A DNA stretch of 64,000 nucleotides from Verrucomicrobiota bacterium (GCA_016235585.1 JACRJY010000037.1:1-64000); one strand, 5' to 3'. Shown: positions 36,816-46,273, counted from the first letter of the stretch. The notes: generated from the sequence alone by a model not told the origin. Program-made: numbers and translations.

Positions 36816-38429
36816 ATGAACGACGAGACGCTGCCCAAGTCACCGCAAGATCAGGGGCTGTTCACGCCCACGGGCGGAGCGCGCCCCGGCCCTGCGCCGG
36901 GCCGCGACCAGTCCGGCGTCACGCTGGGCGGCTGCCGGCTCGTCCGCAAAATCGCCGAGGGCGGCATGGGCGAGATTTACGAGGCGGTGCAGACCGCGCT
37001 CGACCGCAAGGTGGCGGTGAAAATCGTCGCGCAGCAGCTCGCGGGGCGCGGGGAATTTCTCCAGCGCTTCGAGCGCGAGGCCAAGGCGGCGGCGGCGCTG
37101 AACCATCCCAACGTCGTGCATGTCCACGACTTCGGCCAGGCCGGCGGGCAGTTCTACCTGGTGATGGAATTCGTCGAGGGCGAGGATTTCTCCAGCCATG
37201 TCAGCCGGCACGGCAAGCTGGCGGTGGCGGACGCCTTGTCCGTCATCGAGCAGGCCGCGCGTGCGCTCAAGGCCGCGCTGGAAAAATCCATCATCCACCG
37301 CGACATCAAGCCGGCAAACCTGCTCCGCACGACCGACGGCCATGTGAAGGTTTCCGACCTCGGCCTCGCCAAGGTGCTGGATGACGACACCGAAGTGACG
37401 CAAACGGGCGAGGGTCTCGGCTCGCCGCACTATCTCGCGCCGGAGCAGGCGGACGACGCGCGCCACGCGGATCACCGCGCGGACATTTACTCGCTGGGCA
37501 TCACGCTGCTCTTTCTGCTCACGGGCAAAAGGCCGTTCGAGGGCGCGTCCTCCTACTCCATCGTGCTGGCCCACGCCGGCAAGGCGCTGCCGACCGGCGC
37601 GGAACTCGGCACGCCGCTGCCGGAGGCCGTCGAGGCGCTCATCCGCAAAATGGCCGCCAAGAAACCCGAGGAGCGCCACGCCGACTACGACGCGCTATTG
37701 GCGGACTTGGAGCGCGTGAAGGCCGGCTTCGCCCCCGTGCTGAAAAACTCGGCGAAGTCCAAAATATTCCGGCTCGCCGCCGCCGCCGCCCTGCTCGCCA
37801 TCGCCGCTCTGATTGCCGTGAATTATTTTAAGCACGACGAGCCACCGCCTCCCGTTGCGTCGCCAGCGCCGCCGCAGAAATCTTCTCCGACGGCGAAGAA
37901 GGATTTTGAGCGCGATGATTCCGGCTTCGCCCTCAACCGTCCGCCGCCGGGAAAAAAAAGGGGGGAGGGAGGACGCCGGGGGCCGCCCGCTTTGGAAACC
38001 CGGTATGGCACGCTGCGGTTTGCCCCACACCGATATCCGGTCGCCAACAGTCCGCTGCCCGACGCGCCACCCGCAACCATGCTGGCGCTGGCCGACGAAT
38101 ACGCGAAAACCAACGCCACCCAATACATCAACGTCATCCATGCCTACCGGCAGGTGATTGAAGCTGCCGCCGGCTCGCCGATCGAGGACAAGGCTCACGC
38201 GAAATCGGATGAAGCCATTGCCCGCCATCAACAGGCGACCTTCAAGGTGATTGCCGAATTTGAAGCCCGAATGCTGGTCAAGGTGAAGGCCGGCGACCTG
38301 CAGGGCGCCTACGATGTCTGGCGGGAATTTCCGGGAGACTTGTTTGTCCCCGAACCGGAAGTCAGCGATCCCATCAAGGCCGCCATCGAGCGGAACCTGC
38401 CGGCGGACTTTGTCCCGAAGGAGCGCTGA
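36816..38429 (+). CDS. Membrane-anchored Ser/Thr protein kinase
   Basis: From ATG 36816 the protein has 537 residues. The kinase domain (about 38-305) has the glycine loop KIAEGGMGEIYEAV, Lys69 in VAVKIV, HRDIKPANLL (His161-Arg162-Asp163), DLG in KVSDLGLAK, and LAPEQADD. After a membrane helix near 318-339 (LAAAAALLAIAALIAVNYF) come a Pro-rich linker and about 150 outer residues with helices. No PASTA repeats. The FHA gene and the metallohydrolase lie just before it, and the YHYH/MbnP-MbnH genes follow after 88 bp; a role in controlling that block is only inference. Confidence 0.93.
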   Translation: MNDETLPKSPQDQGLFTPTGGARPGPAPGRDQSGVTLGGCRLVRKIAEGGMGEIYEAVQTALDRKVAVKIVAQQLAGRGEFLQRFEREAKAAAALNHPNVVHVHDFGQAGGQFYLVMEFVEGEDFSSHVSRHGKLAVADALSVIEQAARALKAALEKSIIHRDIKPANLLRTTDGHVKVSDLGLAKVLDDDTEVTQTGEGLGSPHYLAPEQADDARHADHRADIYSLGITLLFLLTGKRPFEGASSYSIVLAHAGKALPTGAELGTPLPEAVEALIRKMAAKKPEERHADYDALLADLERVKAGFAPVLKNSAKSKIFRLAAAAALLAIAALIAVNYFKHDEPPPPVASPAPPQKSSPTAKKDFERDDSGFALNRPPPGKKRGEGGRRGPPALETRYGTLRFAPHRYPVANSPLPDAPPATMLALADEYAKTNATQYINVIHAYRQVIEAAAGSPIEDKAHAKSDEAIARHQQATFKVIAEFEARMLVKVKAGDLQGAYDVWREFPGDLFVPEPEVSDPIKAAIERNLPADFVPKER

Positions 38430-38472
38430 TTCGGGACATTCCCCGGCGCAAGCTTCCGCCCTTCATGTTCAC

Positions 38473-38499
38473 TTAAGGTTGGCGGACGCAGACTGGCGG
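38473..38499 (+). promoter_or_regulatory. Shared upstream motif, copy 3
   Basis: TTAAGGTTG (38473-38481) and TGGCGG (38494-38499), at the same offset as copies 1 and 2, 18 bp before the TTG start at 38518. It lies between the kinase stop (38429) and the MbnP-MbnH fusion gene and is the likely promoter region of the long operon that follows. Confidence 0.6.
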
Positions 38500-38517
38500 C
38501 GAATCAATTGGCGCGCA

Positions 38518-40440
38518 TTGAAGAATTCTTTTCATCCAGGTCCCGGTGCCCGGCGGGCCTGCTGCCTGTGGCTCCTCGCCCTCGGCGGCGCGCTGGCGGG
38601 CGCGGCGGAGTTGCGCGTGGAGATTTCCCCCGCCTTCGAGTCCGTCCCGCTGCAGCTTGATTCCGCCCGCCACCCGCTGCCCGGCGGCGAGACTATTGCC
38701 ATCACGCGCTTGAGCTATCTGCTCGGCGGCTTCGCGCTGGAGAAAACCGGCGGCGGCTGGGCGGAACTGCCCGGCCAGTTCGCGTGGCTCGACGCCGCGC
38801 GGAGTCGCAATCAATTCACTCTGGAGAACATTCCCGCTGGCGAATATCGCGCGTTCCGCTTCACCGTCGGACTCGATTCAGAAACGAACAAGGGCGACCC
38901 CGCGCGGCACCCCGCCGGCCATCCGCTCAATCCCAACCTCAACGGCCTGCACTGGACATGGCAGAGCGGCTACATCTTCCTCGCGCTGGAGGGGATGTTC
39001 ACGGAGCGCCGGCCTCCGGCCCGGCCCGATGGAAAACCGCCTGCTCCCAACGCCGTTTCGGAGAACGGCGCTCCGCGCGGCTTCTCCTACCACTTCGCCC
39101 GCGACCCGAACCGCACCGTCATCACGCTGCCCGTCCAGTTGAACCTGTCCGCCGCCAGCGCGCCGGGTGTGAAGCTCGCCTTCGATGTCGCCGCGCTGCT
39201 CAACGCCCCGCGCCGCCTCTCGCCCGCCCGCGACGGCGAGTCCACGCACTCGCGCGCGGATGATCCCATCGCAGCGGCGCTGAAGGCCAACCTGCCCGGC
39301 GCGTTTCAAGTCCGACAGATCGTCGCAGACACCCGCGCCGCCGCCGCGCCGGTGGTGAAGCCGCTTTACCTCCCGGCGAAATTCACGCCCTATCGCTTCA
39401 CCATGAGCGGCGTTTTTCCCGTGCCGGACTTGCCGAAAGACAACCCGCTCCTCGAAGAGCGCGTCGCGCTGGGCCGCGCGCTCTTCCACGAGAAACAATT
39501 ATCCCGCGACAACTCGCTCGCCTGCGCCTCATGCCACGTCGAGGCCGCCGCGTTCACCGACCCGCGCCGCTACAGCCTCGGCGTCGAGGCCCGCACCGGC
39601 ACGCGCAACGCGATGCCGCTGTTCAACCTCGCGTGGAAAAACAGCTTCTTCTGGGATGGCCGCGCGCCCTCGCTGCGCGCGCAGGCGCTGCTGCCCATTC
39701 AGGATCACACCGAGATGGATGAGAAGCTGGAGCGCGTAGTGGAAAAGCTCCAATCCTCCAAGCCGGAATATTTTCAAACCACTCCATCTCAAAATTCAAA
39801 ATTCAAAATTCAAAACTTGGATTACCCCGCCCTCTTCGCCGCCGCCTTCGACTCGCCGGAAATCACGCCGGAAAAAATCGGCCTCGCGCTGGAAAACTTT
39901 CTCCTCACCCTCACGAGCTTTGACTCCAAGTTCGACCGCGCCATGCGCGGCGCGGCGGAACTCACGGAACTGGAGAAGCGCGGCTTCGAGCTGTTCTTCA
40001 CCGAGTCCGACCCGCGCCGCGAGCAGTTCGGCGCGGACTGCTTCCACTGCCATGGCGGCGCGCTGTTCACCGACAACCAGTTTCACAACAACGGCCTCAT
40101 GGCGTTTTCGGACGAGGACACGGGCCGTTTCAAAGTCACGGGCAACGAATCAGACCGGGGGAAATTTTCCACGCCCAGCCTCCGCAACGTCGCCCTCACC
40201 GCGCCCTACATGCACGACGGGCGTTTCGCCACGCTGGAGGAGGTCACCCAGCACTATCATCGCGGCGTGCAACGCAGCCCGACGCTCGACCCGAACCTCG
40301 CCAAGCACCCGCGCGCCGGCCTGCCCATCGGCCCGGAAGACCAGCGCGCGCTCGTGGCGTTTATGAAAACGCTCACGGACGAAAAGTATCTTCCACCGCC
40401 GGCCGGTGAAAAAACTCAACGCTCATCATCAACTCCATGA
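38518..40440 (+). CDS. MbnP-MbnH (CorA-CorB-like) fusion: copper protein joined to dihaem peroxidase
   Basis: From a TTG at 38518 the protein has 640 residues with a signal peptide (RRACCLWLLALGGALAGA). Residues 30-300 are MbnP-like, with the signature LDSETNKGDPARHPAGHPLN and LHWTWQSGYIFLALEG. Residues 305-625 are a MauG/MbnH-like dihaem peroxidase with CASCH (Cys336-His340) and CFHCH (Cys508-His512). In methanotrophs MbnH oxidises a Trp of MbnP to kynurenine to make a copper site; here both partners are one chain. About 10 residues (QNSKFKIQNL) near 424-434 come from a TTCAAAA heptamer array. No methanobactin genes are near. Its stop overlaps the next start (ATGA). An ATG at 38314 would lie inside the kinase gene. 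Confidence 0.88.
   Translation: MKNSFHPGPGARRACCLWLLALGGALAGAAELRVEISPAFESVPLQLDSARHPLPGGETIAITRLSYLLGGFALEKTGGGWAELPGQFAWLDAARSRNQFTLENIPAGEYRAFRFTVGLDSETNKGDPARHPAGHPLNPNLNGLHWTWQSGYIFLALEGMFTERRPPARPDGKPPAPNAVSENGAPRGFSYHFARDPNRTVITLPVQLNLSAASAPGVKLAFDVAALLNAPRRLSPARDGESTHSRADDPIAAALKANLPGAFQVRQIVADTRAAAAPVVKPLYLPAKFTPYRFTMSGVFPVPDLPKDNPLLEERVALGRALFHEKQLSRDNSLACASCHVEAAAFTDPRRYSLGVEARTGTRNAMPLFNLAWKNSFFWDGRAPSLRAQALLPIQDHTEMDEKLERVVEKLQSSKPEYFQTTPSQNSKFKIQNLDYPALFAAAFDSPEITPEKIGLALENFLLTLTSFDSKFDRAMRGAAELTELEKRGFELFFTESDPRREQFGADCFHCHGGALFTDNQFHNNGLMAFSDEDTGRFKVTGNESDRGKFSTPSLRNVALTAPYMHDGRFATLEEVTQHYHRGVQRSPTLDPNLAKHPRAGLPIGPEDQRALVAFMKTLTDEKYLPPPAGEKTQRSSSTP
39788..39815. repeat. Heptamer array inside the MbnP-MbnH gene
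   Basis: Four 7-bp units in a row: CTCAAAA, TTCAAAA, TTCAAAA, TTCAAAA. They are read as part of SQNSKFKIQNLD, between the peroxidase blocks YFQTTP and YPALFAAAFDSPEITPEK. Confidence 0.85.
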
Positions 40441-41351
40441 AAAAAATCCTCCTCGCCCTCATCCTCGGCCTTGGCATGGAACCGCTGCCCGCCGCCGAGC
40501 GCACTGTCCTCACGGACACCAACCGCGTGCTGCTGACCCTGCGCGGCGACCAGCGCGTCATCGAGGCCAACGGCATTCCCGACCACGCGCCGGGGCAGTT
40601 CCCCAATCGCGGCAACCCGAACCGCATCGCGCCGCAGAACTACAGCTTCCGCGTGCCGGCGAAACCGCAGGCCGCCGCGCAACCGACCGACGCGAATCGC
40701 GGCTGGTTCGGCGTCGCGCTCAACGGCGTGCCGTTCGAGGCGGGCACGGCGGAATTCTGGAGCCGCGACTGGAAATACGAGGCCATTGGCGGCTCGATCA
40801 ACCTCGGCCTCGACGAGCACCGCGCGCACGTGCAGCCGACCGGCGCGTATCATTACCACGGTCTGCCGAACGGCCTCATCGCCAGCCTAGGCGGCGACGG
40901 GAAGAAGATGCTGCAGATCGGCTGGGCCGCCGACGGCTTTCCGATCTACACGAGCCACGCGCCCACGGACGCGAACGACCTCAAGAGCGCGCTGAAGAAA
41001 ATGCGTTCGAGCTACCAATTGAAAAAGGGCGCACGCCCCGGCGCACCCAACGGCCCCGGCGGAAAGTTCGACGGCGCGTTCACCGCCGACTACGAGTTCG
41101 TGAAGGGCAGCGGCGACCTGGACGAGTGCAACGGGCGCTTCGGCGTCACGCCGGAATTTCCGCAGGGCACCTATTACTACTGCCTCACGGTGGAGTTCCC
41201 CTTCGCGCCACGCTACTGGCGCGGCACGCCGGACGCGAGCTTTATGAAACGCGGCCCCGGCCCCGGTGATCCCGGTGGCCCCGGCGGCAAGGGCAAGGAT
41301 GGCAAAAAGAAAGGCCCGCCCGGACAAAAGAAGGGGCCGCCAGGCAAATAG
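40437..41351 (+). CDS. Secreted YHYH-domain protein with Gly/Lys-rich tail
   Basis: The 304-residue protein has a signal peptide (MKKILLALILGLGMEPLPAA). The YHYH domain has GAYHYHGLPNGL (Tyr138-His141), WAADGFPIYTS and NGRFGVTPEFPQGTYYYCLTVE. The last 40 residues are G, P and K only (PGDPGGPGGKGKDGKKKGPPG), a cationic tail also seen in two other proteins of this block. The start overlaps the stop of the MbnP-MbnH gene by 4 bp (ATGA), which indicates translational coupling and a shared task, probably outside the cytoplasm with copper (inference). Confidence 0.9.
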   Translation: MKKILLALILGLGMEPLPAAERTVLTDTNRVLLTLRGDQRVIEANGIPDHAPGQFPNRGNPNRIAPQNYSFRVPAKPQAAAQPTDANRGWFGVALNGVPFEAGTAEFWSRDWKYEAIGGSINLGLDEHRAHVQPTGAYHYHGLPNGLIASLGGDGKKMLQIGWAADGFPIYTSHAPTDANDLKSALKKMRSSYQLKKGARPGAPNGPGGKFDGAFTADYEFVKGSGDLDECNGRFGVTPEFPQGTYYYCLTVEFPFAPRYWRGTPDASFMKRGPGPGDPGGPGGKGKDGKKKGPPGQKKGPPGK

Positions 41352-41510
41352 CAAAACTCCAGCTTCGCCAGCGGAGCAGTTGCTGAAAGCCTTCAAGACG
41401 GATTGGCAGCCATGAGCGTGGTTTCAGAAATCGGCCAGGGAGCGGGCGGCCCGTTTGCGCGGGTGAAACCTTGGTTGTCCCCGTTCCCCGCCTGTGCCAG
41501 TTTTCCACCG

Positions 41511-43430
41511 ATGCGTGCGCTTCGATTCATTGCGACCGCCGGGTTGGCGCTGGGATTAGCTGGCCGGGTCGGCGCGCAATCCCCGGAGTTGAGCCTGAAC
41601 CGGCAGGCGGGGCCGCTGCGCGTCGGCATCACAGGTGAAATCGGCCGCACCTACAGTTTGGAGGCCGCCCCGGCGCTCAACGGCACCAACGTCTGGACCT
41701 CGCTGCTGACCCTGACCCTCACGAACGGCCAGCAACATTGGTTTGATGCCGCAGCGGCCGGCTCTTCTCAACGGTTTTATCGCGTCGCCAAATTGAGCGG
41801 CCCCGCGCCCATGGAAGAGGCGCTGAATTTCCGGCTGATCGATCACACTGGCCGGTCGCACGAACTGGCCTATCACACGGAGGCGCGGGCGGTCGTGCTT
41901 GTTTTCACCGGCAACGGCTGCGCGAAAATGCCGCCGATGCTCGCCACGATCAAATCGCTGCGCGACCAGTTTGCCGGCCAGCAGGTGATCTTCTGGCTGG
42001 TGGATGCCAACGCGCCCGACACCCGCGACCGCATCGCCGCCGAAGCCGCGAACCTCGGCATTGATCTGCCGATCCTCCACGATGACGCCCAACTGGTCGC
42101 CCGCGCCTACCACGCCGGCACGACCACCGAGGCCATCGCCATCCGCACGACGGACTGGCGCATTTTTTATCGCGGTGCCATTGATGACCGTGTGGGCACC
42201 AATACTGTGGGCACCACCCAAGCGTATCTCGCCGACGTGCTGACCCAGTTTTTAGGAAACCAGTTCATTTCTCTCCAGCGCACGGTGGCGGAGGGAACCC
42301 CCATCGTTTTCAACCCACGACCCGAAGTTTCCTACGCCGCTGACATCGCGCCGCTGCTGATCGATCGCTGCGTGCGCTGCCACAGCCCTGGCAACATCGC
42401 GCCGTTTGCCCTGGCCAACTACAGCGTGGTCACCAACCGGGGACTCGCCATCAAGCGCCAGGTTCTCGCCGGGGAGATGCCGCCGTGGCACGCGGATCCG
42501 CGCTACGGCGTCTTCACCAACGACGCCGGGTTGACGCCAGCGCAAAAAGCCCTGCTAGTGCAATGGATTGATGACGGTATGCCGCGCGGACTGGGCGTGG
42601 ACGTGCTGGCTACGAATCTGACCACCACAAATTATCCCAATGCCTGGCCGGGCGAGTTGGGCCAGCCGGATTACATCGTCACCATCCCCCTGCAAAACAT
42701 TCCGGCCACCGGCGAATTGCCCTACCAATATCCGACCATCGTGATGACGAACACGTCCGCTTTATGGCTGCGTGCGGCGATCATACGCCCTGGCAACCCC
42801 CGTGTGGTGCATCATTGCCATGCGTTGACGGGCGTCGATTCAGGATCCATCGCCAGTTACAATCCCGGCACCAGGCCTGTGGCTTATCCCTCGGGCACTG
42901 GCAGGCAATTGGCCGCCTTCTCCTCGGTAAGATTTGAGATTCACTACACCCCGACGGGCGAGCTGGAAACCGATCAGACCCAACTGGGCCTTTATTTCGC
43001 GCCCGCTCCGCCCGCGATGGAGTTGGTGGCCGATAGGTTCAGCACCCATGACATTACCATTCTCCCTGGCGTGCGGGAATATGAACGGGAGGTGCAAGGC
43101 ACTCCGTCCACGACGAAAGATGTCTGGCTCTACGGAATGAGACCGCATATGCACTACCGCGGTGCCCGCTTTCAATACGAGGCGCTGTATCCGGACAGCA
43201 CCACGGAAGTTCTGCTTTCGGTTCCGAAATACGACTTTCACTGGCAGGCGACCTATCACTTGGCGCAACCGAAGCGGCTGCCGGCTGGCACTGTTCTTCG
43301 CGTCCGCGGGGCCTTTGATAACTCACCGCAAAACCCGCATAATCCCGACCCCAATGCAACGGTCTATCGCGGTTTGGGATCGGAAGACGAAATGTTCAGC
43401 GGGCATTTCTATTACGCCGTGATTCCGTAG
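41511..43430 (+). CDS. Thioredoxin-like / cytochrome c / PHM-type copper monooxygenase fusion
   Basis: From ATG 41511 the protein has 639 residues with signal peptide (MRALRFIATAGLALGLAGRV). Residues 105-260 are redoxin-like (VVLVFTGNGCAKMPPML; one Cys). A class I haem site CVRCH is at 287-291. Residues 340-639 resemble copper type II ascorbate-dependent monooxygenases (PHM/DBM). The possible Cu ligands are all in place: His434/His435 in VVHHCH, His478 in EIHYTP, His546/His548 in RPHMHYRG and Met628 in DEMFSG. Family members hydroxylate carbon next to N or aromatic groups using two coppers. Substrate here unknown. It lies 159 bp after the YHYH gene and 29 bp before the GH26 gene. Confidence 0.85.
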   Translation: MRALRFIATAGLALGLAGRVGAQSPELSLNRQAGPLRVGITGEIGRTYSLEAAPALNGTNVWTSLLTLTLTNGQQHWFDAAAAGSSQRFYRVAKLSGPAPMEEALNFRLIDHTGRSHELAYHTEARAVVLVFTGNGCAKMPPMLATIKSLRDQFAGQQVIFWLVDANAPDTRDRIAAEAANLGIDLPILHDDAQLVARAYHAGTTTEAIAIRTTDWRIFYRGAIDDRVGTNTVGTTQAYLADVLTQFLGNQFISLQRTVAEGTPIVFNPRPEVSYAADIAPLLIDRCVRCHSPGNIAPFALANYSVVTNRGLAIKRQVLAGEMPPWHADPRYGVFTNDAGLTPAQKALLVQWIDDGMPRGLGVDVLATNLTTTNYPNAWPGELGQPDYIVTIPLQNIPATGELPYQYPTIVMTNTSALWLRAAIIRPGNPRVVHHCHALTGVDSGSIASYNPGTRPVAYPSGTGRQLAAFSSVRFEIHYTPTGELETDQTQLGLYFAPAPPAMELVADRFSTHDITILPGVREYEREVQGTPSTTKDVWLYGMRPHMHYRGARFQYEALYPDSTTEVLLSVPKYDFHWQATYHLAQPKRLPAGTVLRVRGAFDNSPQNPHNPDPNATVYRGLGSEDEMFSGHFYYAVIP

Positions 43431-43459
43431 GATCGATCATCCTTTGCCAGGTCACGCCT

Positions 43460-46243
43460 GTGCTTGAACCATCTATCAACCGGTTGGCCGTTATGTTGTC
43501 AAACGCGTTCAGCCGCGCTCGTTGCCGGCTGATGATTTCTTCGGCCTGCGTGTTCGTGGTCGTTGCGCTCATGGCCCCCGCGCCTTGCGCCAGCGCCGCG
43601 CCCGCCGACCCGAACGCCACGCCGCAGGCCGACGCCCTGTGGAGCCGCCTGGAATACTTTCGCAGCCGCGACCTGTTCCTCTTCGGCCAGCATCACGCGA
43701 ACCTTTACGGCATCAACACCAACAACGCCCGCTGGCTCACCGACAACAACTCGAACACCAACCGCTCGGACGTGAAGTCCGTCACCGGCTCGCACCCCGC
43801 GCTGTTCGGCTTCAGCCCGACGGTGGTCGTCGGCATGGCCCCGAACCCGGAATCGTGGTTGAGCGTGGCCGAGTGGCAGAACCGCATCAAGGACGCGCAC
43901 CGCTGGGGCGGCGTCATCCAGATTTATTATCCGCCGGAAAAAGTCTTCTACACCAACGGCTGGGTCGAGCCGACGCTGGATTCCGTGCAGACCAACGGCC
44001 TCCACTACGCCGCGCTCACGAACCACATCCACGCCTTCGCCGATATGCTCGACGGCCTGCTCGACGACAGCGGCGATCCGATCCCCATCGTGCTGCGCCC
44101 GTGGCACGAGCACACGGGCGGGTGGTTCTGGTGGTCGCCCGGCAACAACGCGACCGACAAGCAGCAATACATCAACCTCTTCCGCTCCACCGTGGACATC
44201 CTGCGCGCGCGCGGCCACAACAGCAGCCTCACCGCACTCTCGCCGTCCGGCCACCGGCTCGGCGTGGACCGCGAATATCTCTTCGCCTACCCCGGCGACG
44301 GCTACGTGGACATCTTCGGCTTCGACATGTATTTCCTGGCCCCGCGCGATTACGTGGATCAGGGCGGCGGCTATCCGACGAACTCCAAGAGCTTCACACT
44401 CGACACGCAGTTCTGGGAGGCCATCAACGTCACCGCCGACGCCGTGCTCGACAAGGAAACCAACGGCATCACCAAGCTCATGGCCATCGCCGAGTTCGGC
44501 CCGCCCGACGGCATCTGGGGGAACACGAACCTTACCGCGCAGACCGCGACAAATTTTTACGACGGCCTGTTCCTGCCCGGCCTCACGGCGAACGTCACCC
44601 TCGCCCGCCGCCAGCTCATCAGCTACGCGATGGTCTGGCGCAACGCCAGCGTCAGCCACGGCTGGATGCCCAACACCACGCACGGCGGCGTGCAGGACAC
44701 GGTGGATTTTTACAACGCCATCCGCGTGTCGTTCCTCAATGAACAAGGCGCGCACTGGCGGCTGGAAAATAATTTCAGCGACGCGCAGGCCGCGCTGCCG
44801 TTGTCGGTTCCAACCGGAGCGACCGCGCCGACCTTCGGCACCAACGTCCCGAACCTTCCGCTTCCGGGAATCGCCACGAACTCCCGTTCGGCGAACTTCA
44901 ACCCCGCCGCCACCAACGTCCTCGAAACCACCGCCGGCGAAGCGCTCGCCTTTGACGGCGATTTGCGGAGCTACACGATGGAGGCCTGGCTCAAGCTCGA
45001 CACGCTCCCGCCCAACGGCGGCCGCAGCGTCATCATCAGCGCGAAGCCCGCCGGCACAAACGACGCGCACGCGAACTACGTCTTCCACGTCACCGACACC
45101 GGGCGGCTCGCGGTGACGTTTGGCGACGGCGCGACGAACTCCGCCACGCTCCTCGCGCCCGCCGTGCTCACCGTCACGACCGGCGCGTGGGCGCACGCGA
45201 GCCTGGCCTTCGACCAGCCGAACAACCGCTTCCGTTTCACGCTGAACGGCAACCGCCAGTTCACCGCGAACTCCGCCGCCTTCCGCCCGACGCCCGTTCA
45301 AGCCAGCCGCGTCACCCTCGGCGGCTGGCGCGCGCCGGCGGGTGGCTTCACAAATTTGTTCGACGGGCGGCTCGATGAAATCCGCTTCACCGCGTCGCTG
45401 CTCGCGACCAACCTGCTCCTCTACTCGAACACCGCGCCGGTGGTTTCCGCGCTCGCCGACCTGACCATCGCCGAGGACACCGCCACACCCGCGCTCGCGT
45501 TCACCATCAGCGACGCGGAAACTGCGGCGAGCCAGCTCACGCTGTCGGGCGTGTCGTCGAACACCAACCTCGTCGCGGCCAATGGAATTGCCCTCGGCGG
45601 CAGCGGCTCCAACCGCACCGTGACCGTCACGCCGCTGACGAACCAGTTCGGCACCGCGACCATCACCGTCACCGTGAGCGACGGCTTTGCCAGCACAAAT
45701 GAAACCTTCCTCCTCACCGTCACCAGCGTGAACGACGTGCCGGTGCTCGCGCCTGTCGCCAACCGCACCGTCAACGCGGGCGACACGTTGACCGTCACCA
45801 ACTCGGTGACGGACGTTGACCTGCCGCCGCAACTGCTGATCTTCAGCCTGCTCACCGCGCCATCCAACGCCTCGCTCAACGCGACAAGCGGAGTCTTTGC
45901 GTGGCGGCCCGGACTCGCACTGGCCGGCACGACCAACTCCGTCACAATTTCCGTCGCTGACAGCGGCGCGCCCACCTTGAGCGCCACGCAAAATTTTTCC
46001 GTGGTGATCGGCCTGCCCACGGCCCCCGGCATCAGCACGCCCATTCTCACCAACGGGCGCTTCCGCCTGCTCATCACCGGCGCGACCGGGGCGGACTTCA
46101 ATTACACGGTGGAAACCTCCGCCGACCTCGTGACGTGGCAGGCGCTCTCGTCCACCAACCCGCCCGCCGCGCCATTCTTCTGGCTGGACACGCGGGCCAG
46201 CAACTTCTCCACGCTCTTTTACCGCGTGCTGCTCGGGCCGTGA
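43460..46243 (+). CDS. Secreted GH26-type glycosidase with LamG and cadherin-like domains
   Basis: The 927-residue protein has a signal peptide (SSACVFVVVALMAPAPCASA; ATG 43493 is an equally good start). The GH26 domain (about 45-420) has RPWHEHTGGWFWW with acid/base Glu217 and IAEFGPPDG with nucleophile Glu345, the pair known for beta-mannanases and related enzymes. Residues 495-650 are a LamG-like domain (AWLKLDTLPPNGGRSVI), and 655-850 are cadherin-like repeats (LADLTIAEDTATPALAFTISD). The end (VETSADLVTWQALS..FYRVLLGP) is the common Verrucomicrobia C-terminal module. It likely cuts a beta-mannan or related polymer outside the cell. Confidence 0.88.
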   Translation: MLEPSINRLAVMLSNAFSRARCRLMISSACVFVVVALMAPAPCASAAPADPNATPQADALWSRLEYFRSRDLFLFGQHHANLYGINTNNARWLTDNNSNTNRSDVKSVTGSHPALFGFSPTVVVGMAPNPESWLSVAEWQNRIKDAHRWGGVIQIYYPPEKVFYTNGWVEPTLDSVQTNGLHYAALTNHIHAFADMLDGLLDDSGDPIPIVLRPWHEHTGGWFWWSPGNNATDKQQYINLFRSTVDILRARGHNSSLTALSPSGHRLGVDREYLFAYPGDGYVDIFGFDMYFLAPRDYVDQGGGYPTNSKSFTLDTQFWEAINVTADAVLDKETNGITKLMAIAEFGPPDGIWGNTNLTAQTATNFYDGLFLPGLTANVTLARRQLISYAMVWRNASVSHGWMPNTTHGGVQDTVDFYNAIRVSFLNEQGAHWRLENNFSDAQAALPLSVPTGATAPTFGTNVPNLPLPGIATNSRSANFNPAATNVLETTAGEALAFDGDLRSYTMEAWLKLDTLPPNGGRSVIISAKPAGTNDAHANYVFHVTDTGRLAVTFGDGATNSATLLAPAVLTVTTGAWAHASLAFDQPNNRFRFTLNGNRQFTANSAAFRPTPVQASRVTLGGWRAPAGGFTNLFDGRLDEIRFTASLLATNLLLYSNTAPVVSALADLTIAEDTATPALAFTISDAETAASQLTLSGVSSNTNLVAANGIALGGSGSNRTVTVTPLTNQFGTATITVTVSDGFASTNETFLLTVTSVNDVPVLAPVANRTVNAGDTLTVTNSVTDVDLPPQLLIFSLLTAPSNASLNATSGVFAWRPGLALAGTTNSVTISVADSGAPTLSATQNFSVVIGLPTAPGISTPILTNGRFRLLITGATGADFNYTVETSADLVTWQALSSTNPPAAPFFWLDTRASNFSTLFYRVLLGP

Positions 46244-46273
46244 GGGAATACGCTGCGCCCGAAGCATCCGTGC

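Noticed and set aside
28148-38499. Sigma-54 promoter for the shared motif
   Set aside because: The distance between GG and GC is 16 bp rather than the 10 bp needed for a -24/-12 element.
38314-38517. Upstream ATG at 38314 as start of the MbnP-MbnH gene
   Set aside because: It lies inside the kinase gene and would place about 70 residues before the signal peptide; the TTG at 38518 gives a proper signal peptide.
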